Assembly: GCF_000721235.1 (NCBI RefSeq)
Contig: NZ_JOFH01000016.1
Location: forward strand, 62,001-126,000
Length of the DNA: 64,000 nucleotides
DNA from: Streptomyces olivaceus
GTDB lineage: Bacteria; Actinomycetota; Actinomycetes; Streptomycetales; Streptomycetaceae
Reading direction: 5' to 3'
Shown: piece after piece, positions 1-7,974 of the stretch
Layout: every line of letters starts with the position of its first letter
Position numbering within the stretch: the first letter of the stretch is position 1
Position numbers and translations under genes: made by a program
Notes under the pieces: model-generated
Told to the model about the DNA's origin: nothing
Databases searched by the model: none
The model's input: only the letters and a program-made list of their open reading frames with translations

Positions 1-152
1 CCCTGGCCGGTGAACCCCATGGGCCGGATCGTCACGGCTCCCACGACGACGACCGCGAGGCTCAGACCCCACTGCAGCCGCGGATTCTGACCGGGGACCG
101 GTCGCGGGTCCGCCCCCGGGGCCGGGGGCGGGAGCTTCTCGGTGGCGGACAC
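1..152 (-). CDS. Membrane protein, N-terminal fragment (truncated by window edge)
   Basis: Only about 50 N-terminal residues are inside the window. They give a Pro-rich cytoplasmic leader followed by a hydrophobic stretch around residues 33-46 (SLAVVVVGAVTI) that looks like a first membrane segment. The GTG at 152 is chosen because third positions become G/C-rich from there; a GTG at 170 is also possible. It lies just downstream of the next membrane-protein gene on the same strand, so the two are probably co-transcribed. Too little is visible to assign a family. Confidence 0.5.
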   Translation of the reverse strand, partial: MSATEKLPPPAPGADPRPVPGQNPRLQWGLSLAVVVVGAVTIRPMGFTGQ

Positions 153-172
153 CGGCAGAAGATAGCGCACGA

Positions 173-706
173 TCAGGCCGTACGGTCGAGCACGGGCGCG
201 GTGGGGCGTACGGCCCCGAGCTGGGCGCGGCGGCTGCGGACGTAGATGGTGGCGACCCGCGTGACCACCTCGGTGACCGCCATCAGCACGAACGCCGTCA
301 CCCAGGCCTGGTCGCTCGTGATGTGGTGAGCGACGCTGAACCGGGCGACGTCGTCGGCGCCGCTGCCGTGCTCGACCCAGATCTGGAACCCCATGCGGGC
401 CCCCATGCCCAGCACCCACAGGATCGCCGACACGGCGCCGGCCTTGATCATGAGGTGCCCGTCGAGGGCCCGGATCCGGGTGTAGACGCCGCCCGCGACG
501 CCGAGCACCGCGCCCACGCCCGTCAAGGCCGCGATCAGTACGAGGTCGTTGCCCCCGGTCGGCACCGAGTCCAGGTACGAGTACGCCACGAAGGCCACGA
601 TCCCCAGCGGGATCAGGAAGGTCCTGTGGTCGAGCCTGCCTTCCCGCAGCTGCCGGAAGACGACCAGCACGAGGGCGATGTCGGTGATCCACTCAGTCGT
701 TGTCAT
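173..706 (-). CDS. Small multi-pass integral membrane protein
   Basis: The 177-residue product has about five hydrophobic segments (roughly residues 6-18, 29-47, 55-75, 86-108 and 132-155) and a basic C-terminal tail with RSRRAQ. There is no catalytic motif, so it looks like a small membrane protein of unknown function. The ATG at 706 is preceded by a short G-rich stretch that can act as ribosome-binding site. The stop codon sits next to the start region of the next membrane protein, which suggests a two-gene transcript. I do not recognise the family securely. Confidence 0.65.
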   Translation of the reverse strand: MTTTEWITDIALVLVVFRQLREGRLDHRTFLIPLGIVAFVAYSYLDSVPTGGNDLVLIAALTGVGAVLGVAGGVYTRIRALDGHLMIKAGAVSAILWVLGMGARMGFQIWVEHGSGADDVARFSVAHHITSDQAWVTAFVLMAVTEVVTRVATIYVRSRRAQLGAVRPTAPVLDRTA

Positions 707-758
707 GCCCCCAAGGCTGCTCTGACCAGGCCCGCAACTCCTGGACCCATGGGTGGAA

Positions 759-800
759 CCGGGGGTGGAGATCCGCGGCCGTTCCGGTCTCCACCCCCGG
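759..800 (-). terminator. Hairpin terminator after the ABC exporter operon
   Basis: There are perfect 13-bp arms (CCGGGGGTGGAGA and its complement) around a 16-nt loop, about 65 bp beyond the permease stop codon. This fits an intrinsic terminator for the leftward ABC transporter transcript. There is no clear T-run, as is common in Streptomyces. Confidence 0.55.
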
Positions 801-864
801 CCCCGGCCCCGGGCCCCGGCCCCCGTCCCAGTTCTCCCGGTCGCCCGGTCGCCAGGTGGCGCCC

Positions 865-1689
865 CTACTTGCTCAGCCGCTGGAAGCGTCGTACCGCCAG
901 GGGCAGGAAGAGCAGCGTCAGCGCCAGCGGCCAGGTGCAGGACATCAGCAGCGCGTGCTGTTCGACCCACGAGTCGCCGCCACCCACCGGCGTGCCGAAC
1001 AGGTCGCGGGCCGCCGCGGCCGTGGAGGAGATCGGATTCCAGGCGGCCACCCAGCCCAGCCAGTCGGGCATGAGCTGCGGGGCGACAAAGATGCTGGAGA
1101 TCATCGTCAGCGGGAACGCCACCGCGAACAGGCCGCCCGCCGCCTCGGGGTTGGGGACGAGCAGACCGAGCCACACGCCGAGCCAGATCAGCGCGAACCG
1201 CAGCCACAGCAGCAGTCCGAACGCGGCCAGGAAGCCCCAGCCGCCGTCCGGGCGCCAGCCCATGGCCAGCGCCGTCAGCATCAGGATCGTCAACTCGGCG
1301 CACGCGACCACCAGGTCGGTCACGCCGCGGCCCGCCACCACCGCCGAGGAGGTCATCGGCATCGACCGGAAACGGTCGATGACGCCCTTCGTGGAGTCGT
1401 GGACGACCAGCGTCGCGGTGTTGATGAAGCCGAACGCCATGGTCATCGTGAACATGCCGGGCATCAGGAAGTCCTTGTAGTCCCCGCCGCCCGGCACCGT
1501 CATCGCGCTGCCGAAGACGTAGCCGTAGAGGAGGACGGACAGGATCGGGAAGCCGAGCTGCCAGGCGATGTTGACGGGCTGGCGCTGGTAGTGGGTCAGG
1601 CCGCGGCGGACGATGTTGGCGCAGTCGGCCAGCAGCCAGTAGAGGCGGCCGTGCTCCCGCGGGGGCGTCGCCAGGTCGAGGGTGCTCAT
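865..1689 (-). CDS. ABC-2 type exporter permease (DrrB-like)
   Basis: The 274-residue membrane protein has about six predicted segments and the ABC-2 permease layout. It has a cytoplasmic N-terminus, a membrane segment at about residues 46-63, a central '[17 protein letters not shown]' loop typical of daunorubicin-resistance type permeases, and four later hydrophobic segments. It would form the membrane channel of a drug or lipid exporter with the ATPase encoded immediately upstream. The ATG overlaps the ATPase stop codon (ATGA), which indicates translational coupling. The substrate cannot be deduced. A hairpin terminator follows. Confidence 0.9.
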   Translation of the reverse strand: MSTLDLATPPREHGRLYWLLADCANIVRRGLTHYQRQPVNIAWQLGFPILSVLLYGYVFGSAMTVPGGGDYKDFLMPGMFTMTMAFGFINTATLVVHDSTKGVIDRFRSMPMTSSAVVAGRGVTDLVVACAELTILMLTALAMGWRPDGGWGFLAAFGLLLWLRFALIWLGVWLGLLVPNPEAAGGLFAVAFPLTMISSIFVAPQLMPDWLGWVAAWNPISSTAAAARDLFGTPVGGGDSWVEQHALLMSCTWPLALTLLFLPLAVRRFQRLSK

Positions 1690-2690
1690 GCCGGCACCGC
1701 CTCCTTCTCCTCCGACGGCGACGCCGCCGGGCCCGTCCCCGTCGCCTCCGTGCCGTGGCCGGTCAGGCGCAGGAAGACGTCGTCGAGGCTGGGCCTGCGC
1801 AGGCCGATGTCCTCCACCGCGACGCCTCCGTCCTGGAGGGCGCGGGCCACCTCGGTCAGCGCCCGCACCCGGTCGGTGACCGGGGCGTGCACCCGCAGCG
1901 CCTCCTCGTCCACCTCCGGCGCGCCGTCGCAGACCCGGGCGACCGCCTCCACCGCCCGCGGTATCCCGGCCCGCTCGGCGGCCACGACCTCGATCCGGTC
2001 GCCGCCCACCAGGTTCTTCAGCCCGTCCGGGGTGTCGTCGGCGATGGCCCGCCCCTGGTCCAGGACGGTGATGCGGGAGGCCAGCTTGTCGGCCTCCTCC
2101 AGGTACTGCGTGGTCAGCAGGACCGTCGTACCGCTCGCCACCAGGGCCCGGACGGAGTCCCAGACCTCGCCGCGGCTGCGCGGGTCCAGTCCCGTCGTCG
2201 GCTCGTCCAGGAACAGGACGGACGGGGCGAGGATCATCGACGCGGCGAGGTCGAGGCGCCGCCGCATGCCGCCGCTGTACTTGCCCACGCCCCGGTCGCC
2301 CGCGTCGGTCAGGTCGAACCGCGCCAGCAGCTCGACGGCGCGGGACCGGGCCCGCCTGCCGCCCAGGTGGAACAGGCGCCCGAACATCTCCAGGTTCTGC
2401 CGGCCGGTGAGCACCTCGTCCACGGCCGCGTACTGCCCGGTGAGGCCGATCCGCGCCCGCACCTCGCGCGCCTGCCGGGTGACGTCGAGGCCGGCCACCT
2501 CGGCCCGGCCCCCGTCCGGCCGGATCAGCGTGGACAGGATGCGCACGGCGGTGGTCTTGCCCGCGCCGTTCGGCCCGAGCAGGCCGTGCACGGTGCCCTC
2601 GCGCACGGCCAGGTCGAAGCCGTCGAGGGCGTGCTTGCCGCCGTACCTCTTCACCAGGCCCTCGGCCCGTACCGCGTGTCCGTCACCCAT
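1686..2690 (-). CDS. ABC exporter ATP-binding protein (DrrA-like)
   Basis: The 334-residue ATPase has Walker [10 protein letters not shown] at residues 39-47, signature YSGGMRRR, Walker [12 protein letters not shown] and the C-terminal extension typical of the DrrA family. It energises the neighbouring permease for efflux. The reading frame stays open far upstream, but homology and coding bias start at the ATG at 2690, next to a purine-rich GGGGACCC stretch. It is transcribed divergently from a TetR regulator across a spacer with three palindromic repeats. I infer that the TetR protein represses the exporter, a common arrangement. Confidence 0.93.
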   Translation of the reverse strand: MGDGHAVRAEGLVKRYGGKHALDGFDLAVREGTVHGLLGPNGAGKTTAVRILSTLIRPDGGRAEVAGLDVTRQAREVRARIGLTGQYAAVDEVLTGRQNLEMFGRLFHLGGRRARSRAVELLARFDLTDAGDRGVGKYSGGMRRRLDLAASMILAPSVLFLDEPTTGLDPRSRGEVWDSVRALVASGTTVLLTTQYLEEADKLASRITVLDQGRAIADDTPDGLKNLVGGDRIEVVAAERAGIPRAVEAVARVCDGAPEVDEEALRVHAPVTDRVRALTEVARALQDGGVAVEDIGLRRPSLDDVFLRLTGHGTEATGTGPAASPSEEKEAVPA

Positions 2691-2716
2691 GGGTCCCCCT
2701 TCCGCTCCCTGACTGA

Positions 2717-2769
2717 GTACACCGTACCCGGTTTCGCGTACACCGTACTCTATTGCGCGTACGACGTAC
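2717..2769. promoter_or_regulatory. Three GTAC-N3-GTAC palindromes with 21-bp phasing
   Basis: GTACACCGTAC occurs at 2717 and 2738, and GTACGACGTAC at 2759, exactly two helical turns apart. They fill the spacer between the divergent ABC exporter and TetR genes. They are probably the operators of the TetR protein and would place three dimers on one face of the DNA. Binding is inferred, not shown. Confidence 0.65.
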
Positions 2770-2801
2770 TCGGTTTTTCCGCGCGGACCTACACTGGCCC
2801 C

Positions 2802-3626
2802 ATGGCAAGCGGTACGGAGACCAGCGGCAGCGGCGACCTCGGCCGGACCCTCGAACTGCTCTGGGACACCGGCCGGCGCCCCAGCCGGGGCCCCAGACCG
2901 GGGCTGACGCTGGAGCGGATCGTGGCGGCCGCCGTCGAGGTCGCCGACCGGGAGGGCCTCGGCGCGGTCTCGATGCGCCGCATCGCCACCGAGCTGGGCA
3001 CCGGCGCCATGTCCCTGTACCGGTACGTCCCCGGCAAGGGCGAGCTGATCGACCTGATGCTGGACCGCGTACAGCGCCCCTCCGAGGACCCCGCCGACCT
3101 CGGCGAAGGCGACTGGCGCTCGGCGCTGCACGCCCTCGGGCACGCCACGCTCGCCCTCTACCGCCGCCACACCTGGCTGCTGGACGTCAACCAGTCCCGC
3201 CCGGTCCTCGGCCCGAGCGCCCTGGACGGCATGGAGAAGGTGCTCGCCCGGATCAAGGCGATGGGCCTGTCCGACCCGGAGCTGGTGTCGGCCGTCGTCA
3301 TGATCGACGGGTACGTCGTCGGGGCGGCCCGCACCCAGGTGTACGAGCAGGAGGCCGGGCGCACATCCGGGCTGACGGACGCGCAGTTCTGGGAGGCCCA
3401 GCGCTCGACGCTGGAGCAGGCCATGGCCGGCGGACGCTACCCGGTGCTGGCCTCCCTCGCCGAGGACACCTTCGGCACCGGCTTCGACCACTTCGAGTTC
3501 GGGCTCCAGCGCATCCTGGACGGGCTGGAGGTGCTGGTGGCCCGGCGCCGGGCGGCGGACGCCCCCGCGCCGTCCGCGCCGTCCGCGCCCCCCGCGGGCT
3601 CAGCGGCGCCGGAACAGCCGGCGTAG
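2802..3626 (+). CDS. TetR-family transcriptional regulator
   Basis: The 274-residue protein has a TetR N-terminal helix-turn-helix at about residues 35-80 (ERIVAAAVEVADREG, then RRIATELGTGAMSLYRYV) and a C-terminal TetR_C-type ligand-binding domain. The ATG at 2802 comes about 30 bp after the last of three phased palindromes, so it probably represses itself and the divergent ABC exporter. The C-terminal 25 residues are an Ala/Pro-rich tail (APSAPSAPP). The 3' end overlaps the convergent secreted-protein gene by 27 bp. The ligand is unknown. Confidence 0.9.
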   Translation: MASGTETSGSGDLGRTLELLWDTGRRPSRGPRPGLTLERIVAAAVEVADREGLGAVSMRRIATELGTGAMSLYRYVPGKGELIDLMLDRVQRPSEDPADLGEGDWRSALHALGHATLALYRRHTWLLDVNQSRPVLGPSALDGMEKVLARIKAMGLSDPELVSAVVMIDGYVVGAARTQVYEQEAGRTSGLTDAQFWEAQRSTLEQAMAGGRYPVLASLAEDTFGTGFDHFEFGLQRILDGLEVLVARRRAADAPAPSAPSAPPAGSAAPEQPA

Positions 3627-4580
3627 CCCGAAGAGTGCGGCGAGGGCGACGAGGAGGCCGACCGCCCCGAGCTTCAGCGTGTCCCCGCCGGGGCCGTCAG
3701 AGCCGCCCGAGGCGTCGGAGCCGGAACCGCCGTCCGAGCCGCCGCCGCTGCCGGGCACGTCCTCGGCCTTGACGGGGCTGTTGGCGCCCTCCATGCCGAG
3801 CAGCAGCTTCTTGCCGTCGATGGTGTAGGTGACGGACTCGCCCTGGCCGAGCGGCGCGCTGATCCGGCCCTTGCGCTGGATCTTCCCTCCGTTCCAGTCG
3901 TACCGGACGCCCCCGAAGTAGCTGCGTACGGCGATCTGCTCGCCGTCCGGGGAGAAGGCCGCGTCCGTGGCCTGGAGGTCGACGGGGACGGTGGGCTCGA
4001 AGGTGTTGGTGCCGGAGGCGGAGAGTTCCTCCGGGCCCTCGTAGAGGTGTCCGCCGTCCTCGTTCTTGTCGATGATGTAGACGCGGCCGGTCTTCGGGTG
4101 GATCAGCAGGGACTCGGCGTCGCGGGCGCCGTCCGCGTACTTCACGACGTACTGCGTCGCCTTCACCGTCTGGTCCTTCAGCTCCTCGGGCTCGGGCAGC
4201 TCGTAGATCCACACGTGCGGCCAGGTGCCGCCGAGGTTGTCGCCGAGGTCGCCGACGAAGATGCGGTTGCCCGGGCCGATGCCGATCGCCTCGACGTCCC
4301 GCGGCGTGCCGACGCCGGACAGCGAGACGCGGGCGACGGTCTCGCCGGTGGCACCGTCGACGGCGTAGATGTAGGGGCCGGTGTCCTGGTCGTTGTGCGT
4401 CCAGTAGATGCCCGGGTGGAGGCGGGAGGCGGCGAGGCCGCTGGACTCGGCGATCCGCGGATCCTTGATCGTGAAGCCGTCGCTCCCGGCGGGCCCGTCG
4501 TCCCCGTCCGCTGCGGAGGCGGGCACGGCGAACGCGCCCACGAGGAGGAGCGGGGCGAGGAGGGCGAAGGGGCGGCGCAT
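3600..4580 (-). CDS. Secreted, membrane-anchored WD40/SdiA-like protein
   Basis: The 326-residue protein starts with a signal peptide (residues 1-23, ending VPASA). A beta-propeller-like ectodomain follows with phrases such as SSGLAASRLHPG, YWTHNDQDTG and IFVGDLGDN. Then come a Gly/Ser-rich spacer (GSGGGSDGGSGSD), a membrane segment near residues 302-320 and a basic tail. It is therefore probably held at the outer face of the membrane by its C-terminus. The SSGL and NDS/NDQ phrases recall phytase-like and esterase-like propellers, but I cannot name a substrate. It is convergent with the TetR gene, with a 27-bp overlap. Confidence 0.75.
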   Translation of the reverse strand: MRRPFALLAPLLLVGAFAVPASAADGDDGPAGSDGFTIKDPRIAESSGLAASRLHPGIYWTHNDQDTGPYIYAVDGATGETVARVSLSGVGTPRDVEAIGIGPGNRIFVGDLGDNLGGTWPHVWIYELPEPEELKDQTVKATQYVVKYADGARDAESLLIHPKTGRVYIIDKNEDGGHLYEGPEELSASGTNTFEPTVPVDLQATDAAFSPDGEQIAVRSYFGGVRYDWNGGKIQRKGRISAPLGQGESVTYTIDGKKLLLGMEGANSPVKAEDVPGSGGGSDGGSGSDASGGSDGPGGDTLKLGAVGLLVALAALFGLRRLFRRR

Positions 4581-4703
4581 GCGCCAAGCCTGCCATCCCG
4601 CACGGGCGTTCACGCGACCGGTCGCCCCGCACGCCCGCCGCCGCCCACCCGGGGTGCTCGGGCTCATGTCGCGCGCGACCGGCCGATCGTCCATGATGAG
4701 CGG

Positions 4704-5384
4704 ATGCTCAGGTTCATGTTCGTCGGCGACTCCATGACGATCGGGAGTGCGGGCGAGCACACGTGGCGCTACCGGCTGTGGCAGCACCTGTGCGGCTCGT
4801 ACGGGCGCCCCTTCACGTTCGTCGGCCCGCGCGAGACGCTGCACGACCGGATGACGGACGCGCCCACGTCGTACGCCTACGCCGAGCCCGGCTTCCCCCG
4901 GGCCCACCTGGCCGGCTGGGGCGAGGGCTGGCACCACATGACGCCGCTGATCGGCGCGGAGGTACGCGCCCACCGCGCGGACGTGCTCCTGGTCTCCCTC
5001 GGCCTGATCGACCTCGGCTTCTACACGAACGCGGAGCAGACCGACGACAACGTCCGCGCCTTCCTCGCCGCCGCCCGCGAGGCCAACCCGCGCGTCCACG
5101 TCGCCGTGCTGCCGGTCCTGCACAACATCCGCGTGGACGCCGACCCGGCCTTCGCCGAGCAGGTCGACCACTTCAACGAACTCCTCGCCAAGACCGTCGC
5201 CGCCCTCGACGAACCGCGCTCCCCGCTGCTGCTCGTCCCGGCACCCGCACCGTACGACTTCCACGCCGACACGTACGACGGCACCCACCCGAACGAGAGC
5301 GGCGAACACCGGGTCGCGGCGGCGTTCGCGGACGCGATGGACGAGGGGTGGGGGCTGGGCGGACCCTACTCCGCCTCTTCATAG
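4704..5384 (+). CDS. SGNH/GDSL-type hydrolase
   Basis: The 226-residue protein has the SGNH block I nucleophile motif GDSMTIG at residues 8-14, an oxyanion-type block SLGLIDLG near residue 94 and the block V Asp-His motif DGTHPNESG near residue 205. This is the usual size for a bacterial GDSL esterase or lipase. No signal peptide is visible, so it is probably cytoplasmic. In block III the usual GxND is replaced by GLID, so the oxyanion-hole Asn is absent there. The substrate is unknown. It is divergent from the secreted propeller protein. Confidence 0.85.
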   Translation: MLRFMFVGDSMTIGSAGEHTWRYRLWQHLCGSYGRPFTFVGPRETLHDRMTDAPTSYAYAEPGFPRAHLAGWGEGWHHMTPLIGAEVRAHRADVLLVSLGLIDLGFYTNAEQTDDNVRAFLAAAREANPRVHVAVLPVLHNIRVDADPAFAEQVDHFNELLAKTVAALDEPRSPLLLVPAPAPYDFHADTYDGTHPNESGEHRVAAAFADAMDEGWGLGGPYSASS

Positions 5385-5431
5385 GCCCGACACCTCCTGG
5401 CATATGCACGCCCTCCCGTGTCCCGGGCGCC

Positions 5432-5770
5432 GTGCGTATCGTTTTCTGCCCGGACGTGGCGCTGCTCAGCGCAACAGCGGAGAAGGCCGATGACGATCGG
5501 TGGCGCCACCAGGACGTCGAGTTCGTCGCCGAGGTCATCTCCCAGGGCACCGCCGCCATCGACTACGGCCCCAAGAGGCTCGCGTACGCCGCGGCCGAGG
5601 TCCCCCTCTACCTGATCGCCGATCCGTACCGGGGCCGCTGCCACGTCTTCACACACCCCAAGGACGGCGACTACACCACCGAGACCACGGTCGCCTTCGG
5701 ACAGGAGCTGGACCTGACCGGCACCGTCCTCGGCCTCACCCTCAGGACCGACGCCTTCCCCCGCGACTGA
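5432..5770 (+). pseudogene. Uma2-family (PD-D/EXK fold) remnant, C-terminal half
   Basis: The readable 112 residues match the C-terminal half of Uma2 (DUF820) proteins: PDVALL, the VEFVAEVISQGT core, RLAYAAAEVPLYLIADP and the tail LDLTGTVLGLTLRTDAFPRD. Intact relatives are about 190 residues long, and the N-terminal half is missing here. No normal start or ribosome-binding site precedes it. The tail is nearly the same as that of a second remnant at 7655-7958, so both probably come from duplicated copies that decayed. A short functional protein starting at this GTG is unlikely. Confidence 0.7.
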
Positions 5771-5783
5771 CCGCCCGCCCCGC

Positions 5784-5814
5784 TTGCCTGGAGCGCACTC
5801 CAAGTCGTTGGCTT
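5784..5814 (+). promoter_or_regulatory. MerR-type promoter/operator before the aldo/keto reductase
   Basis: A dyad TGGAG-N4-CTCCA (5789-5802) sits just after a TTGCCT -35-like hexamer and before TTGGCT at the -10 position. The spacer is long (about 18-19 bp), as in promoters activated by MerR-family regulators. The predicted transcription start falls close to the ATG at 5822, so the mRNA may be leaderless. No merR gene is next to it. Confidence 0.5.
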
Positions 5815-5821
5815 GGGGACC

Positions 5822-6814
5822 ATGAAGTACACGCAGCTCGGACGCACGGGACTCAAGGTCAGCCGACTCGTCCTCGGCACCATGAACTTCGGTCCGCAGA
5901 CCGACGAGGCCGACAGCCACGCCATCATGGACGCGGCGCTGGACGCCGGCATCAACTTCTTCGACACCGCCAACGTGTACGGCTGGGGCGAGAACAAGGG
6001 CCGTACCGAGGAGATCATCGGCAACTGGTTCGCCAAGGGCGGCGACCGGCGCGACAAGACGGTCCTCGCCACGAAGGTGTACGGCAACATGGGCGCCGAC
6101 GGCGAGGCGTGGCCCAACCACGACAAGCTGTCCGCCGTGAACATCCGGCGTGCCGTCGACGCCAGCCTCAAGCGGCTGCAGACGGACCACATCGACCTGT
6201 ACCAGTTCCACCACATCGACCGCGACACCGGCTTCGACGAGATCTGGCAGGCCGTCGACACCCTGGTCCAGCAGGGCAAGGTGCTCTACGCCGGGTCGTC
6301 GAACTTCCCCGGGTACAAGATCGCCCAGGCCAACGAGACCGCCGCCCGGCGCGGCGGGACCATCGGGCTGGTCAGCGAGCAGTGCCTGTACAACCTGGCC
6401 GAGCGCCGCGCCGAGATGGAGGTCGTCCCGGCAGCGCGGGAGTACGGCCTCGGCGTCATCCCGTGGTCGCCGCTGCACGGCGGGCTGCTCGGCGGCGTCC
6501 TCAAGAAGGAGGTCCAGGGCGGGCGCCGGGCCTCGGGGCGGGCGGCCGACACCCTGGCCGACCCGGCGGGCCGGGCGCGGATCCAGGCCTACGAGGACCT
6601 GCTCGACAAGCACGGTGTGGAGCCGGGCGAGGCCGCGCTGGCCTGGCTGCTGACCCGGCCCGGCGTGACCGGCCCGATCGTCGGCCCGCGCACGGCCGAG
6701 CAGCTGGCGTCGGCGCTGCGGGCGGTGGAGCTGGAGCTGTCGGACGAGCTGCTGACCGGGCTCGACGAGATCTTCCCGGGCCCGGGGCCCTCTCCGGAGG
6801 CCTTCGCCTGGTGA
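5822..6814 (+). CDS. Aldo/keto reductase
   Basis: The 330-residue protein has the AKR barrel features: N-terminal YTQLGRTGLKVSRLVLGTMNFG, catalytic Asp/Tyr in FFDTANVYG (about residues 42-50), Lys in ATKVYG, and His in QFHHID. The NADPH-binding C-terminal part includes GPIVGPRTAEQL. It should reduce aldehydes or ketones with NADPH in the cytoplasm. The ATG at 5822 is preferred over an in-frame TTG three codons upstream. The upstream dyad suggests control by a MerR-type sensor. The gene is bracketed by two decayed Uma2 genes. Confidence 0.92.
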   Translation: MKYTQLGRTGLKVSRLVLGTMNFGPQTDEADSHAIMDAALDAGINFFDTANVYGWGENKGRTEEIIGNWFAKGGDRRDKTVLATKVYGNMGADGEAWPNHDKLSAVNIRRAVDASLKRLQTDHIDLYQFHHIDRDTGFDEIWQAVDTLVQQGKVLYAGSSNFPGYKIAQANETAARRGGTIGLVSEQCLYNLAERRAEMEVVPAAREYGLGVIPWSPLHGGLLGGVLKKEVQGGRRASGRAADTLADPAGRARIQAYEDLLDKHGVEPGEAALAWLLTRPGVTGPIVGPRTAEQLASALRAVELELSDELLTGLDEIFPGPGPSPEAFAW

Positions 6815-6895
6815 CCGGCGAGCCGGCGAGCCACTGAGCCGGTGCGCCGCCGAGCCGGTGCGCGGCGGATGAGCGGGGCGGCCGCTCCGGGCCGA

Positions 6896-6982
6896 TCAGC
6901 CCAGGGCGGCCGCCACCGCCACCACCAGGAGCATCAGCACGAGCACACCGGCCATGATTTGGTTACGGGTCTTCGGGTCCAC
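6896..6982 (-). CDS. 28-residue single-span membrane microprotein
   Basis: A GTG start at 6982 gives VDPKTRNQIMAG followed by an uninterrupted hydrophobic helix (VLVLMLLVVAVAAALG) and a TGA stop. The layout is a charged N-terminus followed by one membrane span. A CTCGGGGC stretch directly before the GTG could serve as ribosome-binding site. It lies just beyond the stop codon of the 2H phosphoesterase on the same strand, so it could share that transcript. The size and position recall small unnamed proteins in Streptomyces genomes. The function is unknown. Confidence 0.6.
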   Translation of the reverse strand: MDPKTRNQIMAGVLVLMLLVVAVAAALG

Positions 6983-6991
6983 GCCCCGAGC

Positions 6992-7576
6992 CTAACCGGA
7001 CGCGCCGAGCGGACTGCGGGCGACCGTCGCGTAGCGGGGCTGCTCGCCCGGCACGCCCGAGTCCGGCAGGTTGCTGCGCACCAGCGCCAGGTCCGTCACG
7101 GTCCAGGCGGGAGTGGTGAAGCCGTCCAGCAGCGTGAGGTGGGGCCGTACGTCGAGGGGCTCGCGGCCGCGCGCCAGGGTCAGGTGCGGTGTGTAGCGCC
7201 GGTGCTCGCCCATCGGGACGCCCGCCCCGCGCCCCGCCGCCTCCGCGCGGCCGGCCAGCAGCCGCAGGGCCGGGAGGCCGCCACCCCCGGTGCCCGCGAC
7301 GCCCGCCCACAGCACCCGTCCCCGGCCGAACTGCCCACCGCCGCGCAGCGCCAGCCCGAAGGGCGCGGTACGCCGCGCCGCCCGCTCCAGGCGTGCCGAC
7401 AGGTCGGGTACGGCGTCGTCGTCGACCTCACCGTAGAAGGCGAGGGTGAGATGCCACCCCGGGCGCCCGGTCCAGCGCAGCCCCTCCGCACCGGGCAGCC
7501 CCCTCAGCGCGGCCACCTCGTCGGCGAGGGACGCGGTGACGCCCTCGGGCGGCAGCACGGCGGCGAAGAGTCTCAT
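6992..7576 (-). CDS. thpR: RNA 2',3'-cyclic phosphodiesterase / 2H phosphoesterase (ThpR-like)
   Basis: The 194-residue protein has the two HxTx motifs that define the 2H superfamily: HLTL in GWHLTLAFYGEV (about residue 42) and HLTL in TPHLTLARG (about residue 130). It begins with the family-typical MRLFAAVLPP. Such enzymes open 2',3'-cyclic phosphates on RNA ends or act as 2'-5' RNA ligases in vitro; the physiological substrate is uncertain. The ATG at 7576 is followed directly by the conserved start of the fold. The microprotein gene lies just downstream. Confidence 0.88.
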   Translation of the reverse strand: MRLFAAVLPPEGVTASLADEVAALRGLPGAEGLRWTGRPGWHLTLAFYGEVDDDAVPDLSARLERAARRTAPFGLALRGGGQFGRGRVLWAGVAGTGGGGLPALRLLAGRAEAAGRGAGVPMGEHRRYTPHLTLARGREPLDVRPHLTLLDGFTTPAWTVTDLALVRSNLPDSGVPGEQPRYATVARSPLGASG

Positions 7577-7654
7577 GGCAGCCCAGTCTGCCGGGCACGA
7601 CCTGGGACCGCAGCAGTCGTTGTGCTGGGCAGTTGCAGCGCCTGAGGAGGCACC

Positions 7655-7958
7655 GTGGATTTGAGTGGCAGCGACCGCGAACTCACCCTCGACGCCATGT
7701 TCGACTGGCTGGAGAAACTGCCCATCCCCGAGGGGTACAAGTCGGAGATCGTCGGCGGCCACGTCTTTCTGTGGCCGCAGCGGGACACTCACTGGGACAT
7801 CACCGCGAACATCCTTGAGCAATTACGTGCCGCTTACCCGCGCAAGCTCCTGCGGCAAATACCACGCGTGCGTCAGCTTCGGGTTCGGCGAAGACGTCGA
7901 CCTGACCGGGACCGTCGTCGGTCTCACCCTCAAGACCGACGACTTCCCCCGCGACTGA
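7655..7958 (+). pseudogene. Uma2-family remnant with internal deletion/frameshift
   Basis: From the GTG or ATG near 7655 one frame encodes a Uma2-like N-terminus (DRELTLDAMFDWLEKLPIP, then SEIVGGHVFLWPQRD) up to about 7850. The typical Uma2 tail (VDLTGTVVGLTLKTDDFPRD) continues in another frame to 7958. The central catalytic segment present in intact homologues is missing. The N-terminal part contains a TTA codon (7823-7825), rare in Streptomyces and bldA-dependent. The tail matches the remnant at 5432-5770 in 15 of 20 residues. It is best read as a decayed gene. Confidence 0.7.
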
Positions 7959-7974
7959 CCGGTCGCCGGAACCG

